This document shows positions 1 to 7,765 of a stretch of DNA of 64,000 nucleotides, piece by piece. The position numbers were made by a program, and so were the translations under genes. The notes below the pieces were generated by a model. It saw only the letters and a list, made by a program, of their open reading frames with translations. It did not search any database and was not told where the DNA came from. Origin of the DNA: Polynucleobacter sp. AP-Elch-400A-B2 (GTDB taxonomy: Bacteria; Pseudomonadota; Gammaproteobacteria; Burkholderiales; Burkholderiaceae). Every line of letters begins with the position of its first letter. The stretch's first letter is position 1. Location: positions 416,370 to 480,369 of the forward strand of contig NZ_CP061317.1 in assembly GCF_018688355.1 (NCBI RefSeq), read 5' to 3'.

Positions 1-422
1 CTGGTAAACCCAGCAGCTCAAGCAGCCCAAGCAGCCTCCAACCAAACACCGATCATTACGCTCACCCCAGAGATCGCAAGTGCGATTCGGGAGTTACAGC
101 AACAAGCTAAACCCGTGAACGCGGCTCAAGCCAGTGCCTTAGAGCAGTTAAAGGGCTTAGTGAACCAAGCAGCTCAGGCAGCTCAGGCAGCCCCTCAGCA
201 AGCACCTACCATCACACTGACCCAAGACCAGGTCAATGCGATTCGTGATCTGGCGCAGCAAAGCAATCTACCGTTAGCACCCCAATTGGCTAGCCTGGTA
301 AACCCAGCAGCTCAAGCAGCCCAAGCAGCCTCCAACCAAACACCGATCATTACGCTCACCCCAGAGATCGCAAGTGCGATTCGGGAGTTACAGCAACAAG
401 CTAAACCCGTGAACGCGGCTCA
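1..422 (+). repeat. Tandem duplication inside fliK (128-bp identical copies, 294-bp period)
   Basis: Bases 1-128 and 295-422 are identical. The 294-bp offset is 98 codons, so the frame is kept. Between them lies a diverged copy of the same unit (LVNQAAQAAQAAP...). Identity at every base, including third codon positions, points to a recent duplication or gene conversion in the FliK ruler region. The first copy begins at the window edge and may extend further upstream. Confidence 0.95.
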
Positions 423-1245
423 GGAAACGCCAAAAGAACCAACAGCAGAGCTTAATCTTGTTAATGCGGCTGTTACTCCAACTCAACCTGTAGTTGAAAA
501 GCTCACCACGAAGACTCTTGCAGACAGCGGCATTCGAGCTGATAGTAAAAATGTTTCAGCTTTAAGCATTCAAAATTCTAAAAATTCTGAGAACACGCTC
601 ACCCCCTTGTTTGCAGGTCAGGCATCTAAAGAAAAGATCGGCGGTGATAATTTCATCCGTCCAGCACCGGAGTCCGATTATCAGATCAGCGAACAAGAAA
701 AAGTGGCTGATTTAAGTGCCCAGGATGCCAATACTCTAAGCACTCCAAATAGCGGTCTGGCACGTTTAGACAATCAAACACCAGAAGCTATACAAAAGTT
801 TCAAATCAAGCAAACAGAGACCTCCCTAGTGAGTGGTCCCTTACATAGCGAGATTATGAGTGCTGCTAAGTCGGGTGGCGGTCGCATCATGTTTGAGTTA
901 ACGCCGCCTGAGCAAGGCACGATTCGGATTGACTTACGCATCAATCAAAGTGGCCAGGCCCATCTGATAGTCGAAGGTGCCAGCGACGCTACAAAATCTC
1001 GCTTAGATCAGGGAGGCCAAAATCTGAAGCAAGAGTTTGCTCAAATGGGTTTAAATCTCTCGCTAGATCTAAGGCAGGGCAATCAGTCACAACAGACCTC
1101 AGGACAGTCCTTTGCCAATGCCCGTCAGGACTATTATGCTAAGCAGCAGAATGTTGATTCAACTCCTAAAACCATGACAAGCACTGGTTTTATAGGTTCA
1201 GGTCATAATAGGACTGCAAGCGGTACAGTGCATCTGTTCGCTTAA
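1..1245 (+). CDS. fliK: Flagellar hook-length control protein FliK (5' end missing)
   Basis: The reading frame is open from base 1, so the N-terminus lies outside the window. FliK is the secreted ruler that measures the hook and makes FlhB switch export from rod/hook to filament substrates. The first 140 codons are Ala/Gln-rich tandem repeats (LVNPAAQAAQAA type units). The C-terminal part, encoded at about 870-1110, fits the Flg_hook domain (FELTPPEQGTIRIDL, then a Gly-Leu-rich helix and LNLSLDLRQG). Gene order before fliL supports the call. The repeat region carries an exact duplication, listed separately. Confidence 0.9.
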   Translation: MVNPAAQAAQAASNQTPIITLTPEIASAIRELQQQAKPVNAAQASALEQLKGLVNQAAQAAQAAPQQAPTITLTQDQVNAIRDLAQQSNLPLAPQLASLVNPAAQAAQAASNQTPIITLTPEIASAIRELQQQAKPVNAAQETPKEPTAELNLVNAAVTPTQPVVEKLTTKTLADSGIRADSKNVSALSIQNSKNSENTLTPLFAGQASKEKIGGDNFIRPAPESDYQISEQEKVADLSAQDANTLSTPNSGLARLDNQTPEAIQKFQIKQTETSLVSGPLHSEIMSAAKSGGGRIMFELTPPEQGTIRIDLRINQSGQAHLIVEGASDATKSRLDQGGQNLKQEFAQMGLNLSLDLRQGNQSQQTSGQSFANARQDYYAKQQNVDSTPKTMTSTGFIGSGHNRTASGTVHLFA

Positions 1246-1271
1246 TATCATGAAGAATAAAGGGAATAAGC

Positions 1272-2009
1272 ATGGCTGATGAAGAACGCGTAGAGCCTAC
1301 CTTAGATGTAAACGGCGGAATACCACCCCCACCTGTCGTAGAGCAAGTAGAGGTTGAAGAAGAAAAGCCTAAAAGCAAAAAGATGCTATTTTTGATCATT
1401 GGATTAATAGTAGTGCTGGCTGGAGCAGTTGGTGGCTATTTCTACATGCAACATAATGCTGAGCTCAAAAGACAGCAAGAGGCCGAAGATAAACGGCCTG
1501 AAAATATTCTGAAGAAGCAATTAATGGAGCGCAAAGATAATGCTGCTCCGATTTACATTGCCCTAGACGAAATGATCGTAAACCTCCCTGGCAGAGGGGG
1601 TGAGCATTACTTGCAGACTAAGATGGTCCTCAGGACAAACGATGGATCCACTGAAGATAAAATCAAGACTTTCATGCCCGTCATTAGAGATAAGATTATT
1701 ACGGTTTTATCCTCTCGCCAAATGCAAGAGTTGGCTACTGTAGAAGGCAAAACAATGATGGCCCGTGAGGTCGCACTAGTCATTAATTCCATCATTGCGC
1801 CCCAACTAACTGCTATTTATATACTCCAGCAACAACCAGCAACAGCTGATATTCAAAATCTAGAGAGAATTGGCGCTGTGCCAAAAGAAACCTCTTCAGG
1901 TCAGAAGATTACTGGTGAGGCTGCTAGGGCTGCAGCAGAATTTTGGAATGTTACGGAGATGGATTTACCTGTTCAGGCCGTACTATTCAATACCTTTGTA
2001 ATGCAGTAA
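1272..2009 (+). CDS. fliL: Flagellar basal body-associated protein FliL
   Basis: FliL is a single-pass inner-membrane protein that surrounds the stator and supports torque. The sequence has an acidic, Pro-rich cytoplasmic start, one membrane helix at residues 38-59 (MLFLIIGLIVVLAGAVGGYF) and a periplasmic domain with the family pattern YIALDEMIVNLPG followed by YLQTKMVLRT and a RDKIITVLSS segment. At 245 aa it is longer than the enteric protein (about 155 aa); the extra residues are in the N-terminal tail and the C-terminal half. AAGGG lies about 7 nt before the ATG. It sits between fliK and fliM as usual. Confidence 0.9.
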   Translation: MADEERVEPTLDVNGGIPPPPVVEQVEVEEEKPKSKKMLFLIIGLIVVLAGAVGGYFYMQHNAELKRQQEAEDKRPENILKKQLMERKDNAAPIYIALDEMIVNLPGRGGEHYLQTKMVLRTNDGSTEDKIKTFMPVIRDKIITVLSSRQMQELATVEGKTMMAREVALVINSIIAPQLTAIYILQQQPATADIQNLERIGAVPKETSSGQKITGEAARAAAEFWNVTEMDLPVQAVLFNTFVMQ

Positions 2010-2040
2010 AATAGTGGCTGTACAGTCCACTTAGGAAGAT

Positions 2041-3180
2041 ATGGCGACAGGAGCAATCAATGTCGAGATGAACATTGCCGCTGAAGACCAGCAGTCAATG
2101 TTCGACAAATCGAAGATTATTGCTCGTCGGCGCATGCCGACATTGGAGCTTATACACGAACGCTTTTGTCGGGCGGTACGTTTATCTCTGTTTAATATGA
2201 TCCGCGCACCGATTGAGGTGCAGATGCATATGCCAAGTGTCAAAAGCTATGGGCAATTTGTGTCTGAATTTCCTGAGCGTACCAATATCAATATCGTAGG
2301 TATTCGCCCATTGCGTGGCGTAGGGTGCTGGATCGTCGATCCCGGAGTTGTCTATATCGCGATTGATAATATGTTTGGCGGTGAAGGTCGGTTGGCACCA
2401 AGGCTTGCATTGCGGGAATATACGCCGACGGAGTTGCGTATTATTCGTCGCCTAGTCGATGCACTGCTCAACGACTATGAGAAAGCTTGGAAAGCGGTCT
2501 ATGAGATTAAGTTTGACTTCATGCGCCAAGAGACTAATTTTGGGTTTGCCAAAATAACTTCCCCTAGCGAGATGGTGCTGCATTCAAAATTTACTATTGA
2601 GATTAATGGCAGACCAGGTGACGTTGACCTCTGTATTCCATTCTGGGTAATGGAGCCAATCAAAGCAATCCTGTATAACAATATGCAAGGCTTTGCAAGT
2701 GAGCCAGATGAACATTGGACGAACTTATTAAACGACCAGGTTCATGAAGCCCCAGTCACTGCAGTAGCTGTATTGGCTCGTAAGCAGATGCTCTTGCGTG
2801 AAATTACCTCCTTATCAGTGGGGGATATCATTCCCATAGAAATTAATGATCCGGTTACTGTTTATGTGGACGGATTACCTGTGATCAAGGGGCAATATGG
2901 CGTCAAAGAAGGGCGTTATTCAGTTAAGGTGAGTACGATTCAGCACCCTGCAGAATTCCTCAAGAGTCCTCTAGAGAAGGCTCGCCTTGGACCAAGCATG
3001 ATGCGAAGTGCTGAAAAAGGCGAGTTATATGAGCAACTTGCAGAAAATCCTCTAGCGCCTGCCGCAATGAGGGCTCCTGAACCCAATCAAAGAGATGTCT
3101 CAAACGATACAATGGACCAATTCGCGAATACACTTGAGCCCAATGAATCCATGGATCAAGCAGGCTCAGCACAAGAATAA
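2041..3180 (+). CDS. fliM: Flagellar motor switch protein FliM, N-terminal CheY-binding peptide absent
   Basis: FliM forms the middle of the C-ring and joins FliG to FliN. The core matches the family: LELIHERFCRAVRLSLFN, then RPLRGVGCWIVDP, then IDNMFGGEGRL (the GGxG motif), and a SpoA-like C-terminal domain (VGDIIPIEI...VYVDGLPVIKGQYG). The usual N-terminal LSQxEIDALL segment, which binds phosphorylated CheY, is missing: the core begins at about residue 22, and a TAG at 2032 in the same frame excludes a longer start. AGGAAG precedes the ATG. About 55 extra residues follow the SpoA domain. Confidence 0.92.
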   Translation: MATGAINVEMNIAAEDQQSMFDKSKIIARRRMPTLELIHERFCRAVRLSLFNMIRAPIEVQMHMPSVKSYGQFVSEFPERTNINIVGIRPLRGVGCWIVDPGVVYIAIDNMFGGEGRLAPRLALREYTPTELRIIRRLVDALLNDYEKAWKAVYEIKFDFMRQETNFGFAKITSPSEMVLHSKFTIEINGRPGDVDLCIPFWVMEPIKAILYNNMQGFASEPDEHWTNLLNDQVHEAPVTAVAVLARKQMLLREITSLSVGDIIPIEINDPVTVYVDGLPVIKGQYGVKEGRYSVKVSTIQHPAEFLKSPLEKARLGPSMMRSAEKGELYEQLAENPLAPAAMRAPEPNQRDVSNDTMDQFANTLEPNESMDQAGSAQE

Positions 3181-3192
3181 AAGAGGATCAAA

Positions 3193-3570
3193 ATGGCTGA
3201 AAACGATAATGATTTAGCAAAAACACTGACGAGCGCTGATGTTTCTGGATCCCTTCGCAAGGCGACATTTAACAACCTAGAAGATGGCGCTAAGGCTGGC
3301 GGGGACTTTAACGATATTGATTTAGTGATGGATGTACCAGTTCAAGTCACAGTCGAACTTGGTCGTGCCAAGATGCAAATTCGTAATCTATTGAATCTGA
3401 CTTATGGATCAGTGATTGAGTTGGATATCTTGGCTGGAGAGCCTCTAGAAGTCGTGGTAAATGGTTGCCTAGTAGCTCAAGGAGAAGTAGTTATTGTCAA
3501 TGATCGCTACGGTATTCGCTTGACTGATATTGTGACTCCCGCAGAGCGTTTGCGTAAAATTAATCGCTGA
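3193..3570 (+). CDS. fliN: Flagellar motor switch protein FliN
   Basis: FliN is the lowest C-ring component and docks export cargo through FliH. The 125-aa protein has a variable N-terminus and the conserved SpoA domain: DVPVQVTVELGRAKMQIRNLL, YGSVIELDILAGEPLEV, VNGCLVAQGEVVIVNDRYGIR and LTDIVTP. Length is normal. The ATG follows AGAGGATCAAA, a good ribosome site, 12 nt after fliM. Cytoplasmic. Confidence 0.95.
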   Translation: MAENDNDLAKTLTSADVSGSLRKATFNNLEDGAKAGGDFNDIDLVMDVPVQVTVELGRAKMQIRNLLNLTYGSVIELDILAGEPLEVVVNGCLVAQGEVVIVNDRYGIRLTDIVTPAERLRKINR

Positions 3571-3576
3571 TCTTAA

Positions 3577-3915
3577 ATGGGCACCTCAGTTGGAGGCATG
3601 TTGCTTTTCTCGTTCATTTGGCTGGCTCTAGCAGCTGCACTTATTTGGGTTGTTGCTTATTTAGTTAAGCGTGACTCCGCAGTACGCGCAAGCAATCCCC
3701 ATGTCATGATTTTGGCTCAACAGGCTTTAGGTCCAAGAGAGCGAGTGATCATTGTGAACGTTCTCAATCGTATCTTAGTCATTGGCCATACACCCACTCA
3801 AATTAATCTATTGACCGAACTAGACCCTGAAGATGTGGCCCATTTAAAGCCACAGCCTAGTAATGTTGATTTTGCAAAGCAGTTAAGACAGTTGGTCAAG
3901 AGGAATATCGGTTGA
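3577..3915 (+). CDS. fliO: Flagellar biosynthesis protein FliO
   Basis: FliO is a small membrane protein that helps assemble the FliP ring of the export gate. The 112-aa protein has one N-terminal membrane helix (LLFSFIWLALAAALIWVVAY, residues 9-28) and a basic cytoplasmic tail with the family pattern QQALGPRERVIIVNVLNRILVIGHT. It starts 6 nt after fliN and ends by overlapping fliP, so translation is probably coupled. Confidence 0.88.
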   Translation: MGTSVGGMLLFSFIWLALAAALIWVVAYLVKRDSAVRASNPHVMILAQQALGPRERVIIVNVLNRILVIGHTPTQINLLTELDPEDVAHLKPQPSNVDFAKQLRQLVKRNIG

Positions 3916-4658
3916 AAAATAGAATCACCTTCCTCATGAGCGGAGTGATAGGGCTTTTGGGACTGTTCCCATTAATAGCATGGGGTCAGACTCTACCCCT
4001 CGTAACGGCTAAGCAGGCTGGTAGTGGCACGCTATATTCCGTTCCAGTTGAAACGGTGTTAGCTATTACCGCGCTCAGTTTTTTGCCAGCCGCTCTAGTA
4101 CTAATGACCAGCTTTACGAGAATCATCATTGTATTTTCTTTATTACGTCAGGCTTTGGGTTTAACGACGATGCCGCCCAATATTGTTTTAATTGGGCTCT
4201 CGCTATTTCTGACTTTATTTATTATGAATCCTGTCTTTGATTCGATTTATAAAACTGCATATCAGCCTTACTCAGCAGGAAAGATGGGATTTCCTCAAGC
4301 AGTTGAGGTTGGTGCAAAGCCCTTAAAAGAGTTTATGTTGAAGCAAACTCGTAAAGATGATTTAAATTTATTCGTGAAGATGTATGGCAAAGAAATCCAA
4401 GCGCGTGAAGATGTTCCGTTTACTGTCTTAATTCCAGCATTTGCGATTTCAGAAATTAAAACGGGATTTTTAATTGGCTTTGTAATTTTTCTACCATTTT
4501 TGGTGATAGATTTTGCAGTAGCCAGCATCCTGACTTCACTCGGTATGGTGATGGTTTCGCCGATGATGTTTTCCTTGCCGATCAAATTAATTGTGTTTAC
4601 CTTGGCAGATGGATGGGCCTTGCTCTCGACCTCATTAGTACAAAGTTACATTAATTAA
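3912..4658 (+). CDS. fliP: Flagellar export gate protein FliP
   Basis: FliP forms, with FliQ and FliR, the helical export gate. The 248-aa protein has a cleavable N-terminal signal (SGVIGLLGLFPLIAWGQ) and four membrane helices. Conserved segments are present: MTSFTRIIIVFSLLRQALG, PPNIVLIGLSLFLTLFIM, DVPFTVLIPAFAISEIKTGF and SLGMVMVSPMMFSLPIKLI. The TTG start overlaps the fliO stop (TTGA) and has GAGGAA 8 nt upstream. ATG 3936 is an alternative start but would cut the signal. Confidence 0.94.
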   Translation: MKNRITFLMSGVIGLLGLFPLIAWGQTLPLVTAKQAGSGTLYSVPVETVLAITALSFLPAALVLMTSFTRIIIVFSLLRQALGLTTMPPNIVLIGLSLFLTLFIMNPVFDSIYKTAYQPYSAGKMGFPQAVEVGAKPLKEFMLKQTRKDDLNLFVKMYGKEIQAREDVPFTVLIPAFAISEIKTGFLIGFVIFLPFLVIDFAVASILTSLGMVMVSPMMFSLPIKLIVFTLADGWALLSTSLVQSYIN

Positions 4659-4663
4659 TTACC

Positions 4664-4933
4664 ATGGAGAGCGGAGTCATTCTCGATTTGGTATATCAGG
4701 CATTGAGGATGGCAGCGGTGTTAGCGGGACCTGTATTAATGGCATTACTGGTAGTTGGTTTAATTATTGGCATTTTGCAAGCAGCCACCTCTGTTAATGA
4801 ATCTACCGTTGCATTCGTTCCAAAACTCATTGTGTTTGCTGCTGTCATTGTCATCATCGGGCCGGTTAGTCTATCTTTATTTACAGACTACATTAAAGAA
4901 CTGTTTGCCCGCATACCAGGTTTAGTGAATTAA
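4664..4933 (+). CDS. fliQ: Flagellar export gate protein FliQ
   Basis: An 89-aa protein with two membrane helices, the normal size for FliQ, part of the FliPQR gate. Conserved features include PVLMALLVVGLIIGILQAAT followed by VNESTVAFVPKLI and the second helix AAVIVIIGP. It starts 5 nt after fliP and ends 3 nt before fliR. Confidence 0.95.
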   Translation: MESGVILDLVYQALRMAAVLAGPVLMALLVVGLIIGILQAATSVNESTVAFVPKLIVFAAVIVIIGPVSLSLFTDYIKELFARIPGLVN

Positions 4934-4936
4934 TTT

Positions 4937-5719
4937 ATGTTGACCATTACCGGTCTACAAATTGAGCAATACATGGCAATATTTATGTTTGCCTCACTAA
5001 GAGTTTTTGGGCTATTTCTCACTGCCCCGATGTTTGCTATGCGAACTGTACCGATGCAATTTCGTTTATTTATTGCTTTGGCATTTGGTATTTATCTCAT
5101 GCCGGTACTGGGGACCGATAAAATTCCTTACCCAGGTGAAATTACTTTTTTTGCTTCTGCAATTGAGTTGGCGATTGGCGCCTTCATTGGCTTTGTGGTG
5201 CGTGTAGCATTTATGGTTTTTGACATTGCTGCAGAGGTACTTTCTTTTTTATCGGGCTTTAGTTTTGCCTCTTCGAGCTTTCGGGATCCCACTTTAGATT
5301 CTGGCCTAGTATCCCAATTTATAGCTTTAACAGTATTGGCGCTGGTATTTTCTCTGAATATTCACTTAGTCTTAATTGATTTAGTGTTGACCAGCTTTAA
5401 AACGGTACCATTAGGGGTGTGGCCTCAATCCTGGACATCCAAAGGATTGGTCGATTTATTTTCCGCTTCATTTCGTTTGGGCTTAGTGCTATCAATGCCA
5501 GTGTTACTGGTTTACACGATGTTTAATTTAACGCAAGCATTTTTGGGAAGAACTAGTCCACAGATGAATTTATTTTCAATTGGTTTTGCGGTCAGCATAC
5601 CCCTCGCGTTTATAGTTATCTTTATGATTCTTCCTGACTTGCAAATGATTTTGGAGCGCTCGCTTGAGAACCCTTTACAGCTTATTCGACAAGGTGTGGA
5701 GCTGCCTAATGCACAATAA
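4937..5719 (+). CDS. fliR: Flagellar export gate protein FliR
   Basis: FliR is the third gate protein. The 260-aa sequence is mostly membrane helices. Family marks include FLTAPMFAMRTVPMQFRLFIAL, FIGFVVRVAFMVFDIAAEVLSF, the motif GFSFASSSFRDPT (equivalent of the usual G-x-S/FA-x-DP segment) and VLLVYTMFNLTQAFLGR with PQMNLFSIGFA. It ends in an overlap with the next gene. Confidence 0.94.
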   Translation: MLTITGLQIEQYMAIFMFASLRVFGLFLTAPMFAMRTVPMQFRLFIALAFGIYLMPVLGTDKIPYPGEITFFASAIELAIGAFIGFVVRVAFMVFDIAAEVLSFLSGFSFASSSFRDPTLDSGLVSQFIALTVLALVFSLNIHLVLIDLVLTSFKTVPLGVWPQSWTSKGLVDLFSASFRLGLVLSMPVLLVYTMFNLTQAFLGRTSPQMNLFSIGFAVSIPLAFIVIFMILPDLQMILERSLENPLQLIRQGVELPNAQ

Positions 5720-6488
5720 GCTCAATATGAAATCCCTGATGCATTTTGCAGGCGGTACTTTATTTATTATTGCTAGCTTTTCTGCTGGGGGTCAGAGCAT
5801 TGATGTATCTGATCAATCAACATTTCAAACAGGCTCAGTCGAAATAGTCATTACTCCAAAAGAGCAGATCGCCATACAGCAGAATTCGCTAAATCAATCC
5901 CTCGATTCTTTGGATGATTGCGATAGAAAATTTCCTTTTCCAGTGACCGCAGAGAAGAGCGACCCATATAGTGACAGGGGCGCTGATATCTGTAAGAAGC
6001 TAAAAATTCGTGGGCAGCGCATGCAATGTGAAGTAGATGCTTTATTAGAAGAAAAGCCTGCATCCAATACAACAGGTGCCAAAATTGAGCTAGCTGCTTG
6101 GTCTCGTTGCAATAGCAAGGTGGCTAATTTGCTAATTGAGGGCTACTATCTGCCTGCTAGCGAAATTGAAAGAAGATTACAAATTTGTAGCTCAAACTAT
6201 TATGCTGATCCTGGTAAGCTCCCAAGGCTCGGATGGTATCAACGCTTTTTAAAGTGGTATACCAGCAATGATTTGACTCCACCGCCAACCGATGCGGCCC
6301 TTGAGGTGGCATTAAAACAATCAACACCGCTAGATAGCCGACAAGATAGTGCTGGCTTAATGAAGTGTGAGTGGATGTTTAATATTAGCCGTACCCCTCA
6401 GGTAGATCTCTTGCCAAGCTCTAGCAATAGTAATATTGAGACTAAACCCACCCCAAAGGCCCCGGCTAAAAAGCCTGCCAAGAAGTAA
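5709..6488 (+). CDS. Secreted hypothetical protein after fliR
   Basis: I do not recognise a family. The ATG at 5709 is preferred to an upstream in-frame codon because GGAG lies 7 nt before it; it overlaps the end of fliR. Residues 7-30 look like a signal peptide (KSLMHFAGGTLFIIASFSAG). The mature 230-aa part has several Cys residues, probably disulphide-bonded in the periplasm, and ends in a Pro/Lys tail (KAPAKKPAKK). Co-transcription with fliR suggests an envelope role, but no function can be assigned. Confidence 0.75.
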   Translation: MHNKLNMKSLMHFAGGTLFIIASFSAGGQSIDVSDQSTFQTGSVEIVITPKEQIAIQQNSLNQSLDSLDDCDRKFPFPVTAEKSDPYSDRGADICKKLKIRGQRMQCEVDALLEEKPASNTTGAKIELAAWSRCNSKVANLLIEGYYLPASEIERRLQICSSNYYADPGKLPRLGWYQRFLKWYTSNDLTPPPTDAALEVALKQSTPLDSRQDSAGLMKCEWMFNISRTPQVDLLPSSSNSNIETKPTPKAPAKKPAKK

Positions 6489-6529
6489 GCCCCTTTTTTA
6501 TTGACTGCAGGCCAAATAGCCTTTTTGTG

Positions 6530-6560
6530 ACTTAAATGGCCAAAGTAGGGCCATTTAAGT
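6530..6560. terminator. Hairpin after the fli operon (12-bp perfect stem)
   Basis: ACTTAAATGGCC at 6530-6541 pairs with GGCCATTTAAGT at 6549-6560 around a 7-nt loop. No T-run follows directly on the plus strand, so it may be a processing hairpin or weak terminator. It closes the fliK-R plus hypothetical gene unit. Confidence 0.55.
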
Positions 6561-6631
6561 CCTTTAAGGCCGACCATTAAGGTCATCAATGGGGTCGCTG
6601 AAAATATATTTATCCATTTTTCTTAAACGAA

Positions 6632-7723
6632 ATGGCAAATGTTTCCGTAAGCGGACTCATGATGAATAGAATCTTCAACCCTATCGCTATGGCAACATCT
6701 GCCATCCTCCTGTTATTGCTTGGTCAGCCAGTAATGGGGTCTGACCACGCTCCGGTAGCTGCCCCTGCGGAAAAGCCAGCTGATAAAGCCAAGGTGACAG
6801 TGTCCCCAGGCCCATCCAGTGATGAAGAGATGAGCAAGGCTCTGACTAATAAAATTAGCAAGGGATCTGGCGATATCGTGATTCGTAGCAGTGATCTGTC
6901 TGTTGCAGGCAATGCGCCGCTCTCTACAGAAGCCAAACCTAAACCCGCAGTGAAAGCCTCAGCCAAGACTTCGGAAAAAGAAACACATGCACCTCATTGG
7001 TCGTATTTTGATGGACCTGGCGGTCCAGATGACTGGGGTAATTTAAGTAAAGATAACTTGGCCTGCCTGAAGGGTAAGACCCAATCACCGATCAATATCA
7101 ATATTGATCGAGCAGTCAAAGCAGAATTGAACCCTCTCGAATTTATGTATAGAGCTTCACCTTTATCCATTGTCGATAATGGACATACCATCATGGTGAA
7201 CTACGGCGAGGGTAGCAATTTGATGGTCGATGGTAGGCAATATCGATTGATTCAATTCCACTTTCACAAGCCTAGTGAAGAAGCGATTAATGGTGAGCGT
7301 ACCGACATGGTGGCGCACTTGGTTCATCAACATTACGACGGCAGCTTAGCAGTTGTTGCCGTTTTAATGAGTACCATAAAACCAGCGGCACTGAAAAAAT
7401 ATTGGTGGGGTGACGATTCAGGGCAAGAGAACGCTTTAATTAATACCCTCTGGAATAAGGTTCCACTAGTCAAAGGCAAGACTGAGAATCCTGGGGTCAT
7501 GATTGACATCAATCAAATGTTGCCAGCGGACAAAAGCTATTTCACTTATATGGGATCTTTGACAACGCCACCGTGTAGTGAAAACGTGCTGTGGCTGGTT
7601 CTAAAAAATCCTATTTATGTAAGTGAGGCACAAGTAAAGAATTTTGACCGTATGTACCCTATGAATGCGCGACCGTTGCAGCCTAAAGGTGATCGTCTGG
7701 TTAAAGAAACTAAAGATCGTTAA
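6632..7723 (+). CDS. Alpha-class carbonic anhydrase, periplasmic
   Basis: Interconverts CO2 and bicarbonate. An N-terminal hydrophobic signal (AMATSAILLLLLGQPVMG) and a 90-residue Ala/Pro/Lys-rich linker precede the catalytic domain. Zinc ligands are visible: two His in QFHFHKPSEE and one in VAHLVHQHYDG. KTQSPINI near the domain start and the later GSLTTPPCSENVLW are family signatures. ATG 6659 is an alternative start. The linker makes it longer than the usual 245-aa bacterial enzyme. It lies between two flagellar blocks, an unusual place, and has no visible functional tie to them. Confidence 0.93.
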   Translation: MANVSVSGLMMNRIFNPIAMATSAILLLLLGQPVMGSDHAPVAAPAEKPADKAKVTVSPGPSSDEEMSKALTNKISKGSGDIVIRSSDLSVAGNAPLSTEAKPKPAVKASAKTSEKETHAPHWSYFDGPGGPDDWGNLSKDNLACLKGKTQSPININIDRAVKAELNPLEFMYRASPLSIVDNGHTIMVNYGEGSNLMVDGRQYRLIQFHFHKPSEEAINGERTDMVAHLVHQHYDGSLAVVAVLMSTIKPAALKKYWWGDDSGQENALINTLWNKVPLVKGKTENPGVMIDINQMLPADKSYFTYMGSLTTPPCSENVLWLVLKNPIYVSEAQVKNFDRMYPMNARPLQPKGDRLVKETKDR

Positions 7724-7765
7724 TTTAGTTACTCGCTAATAGCTAAATAGACAAAGAGCCCATCA

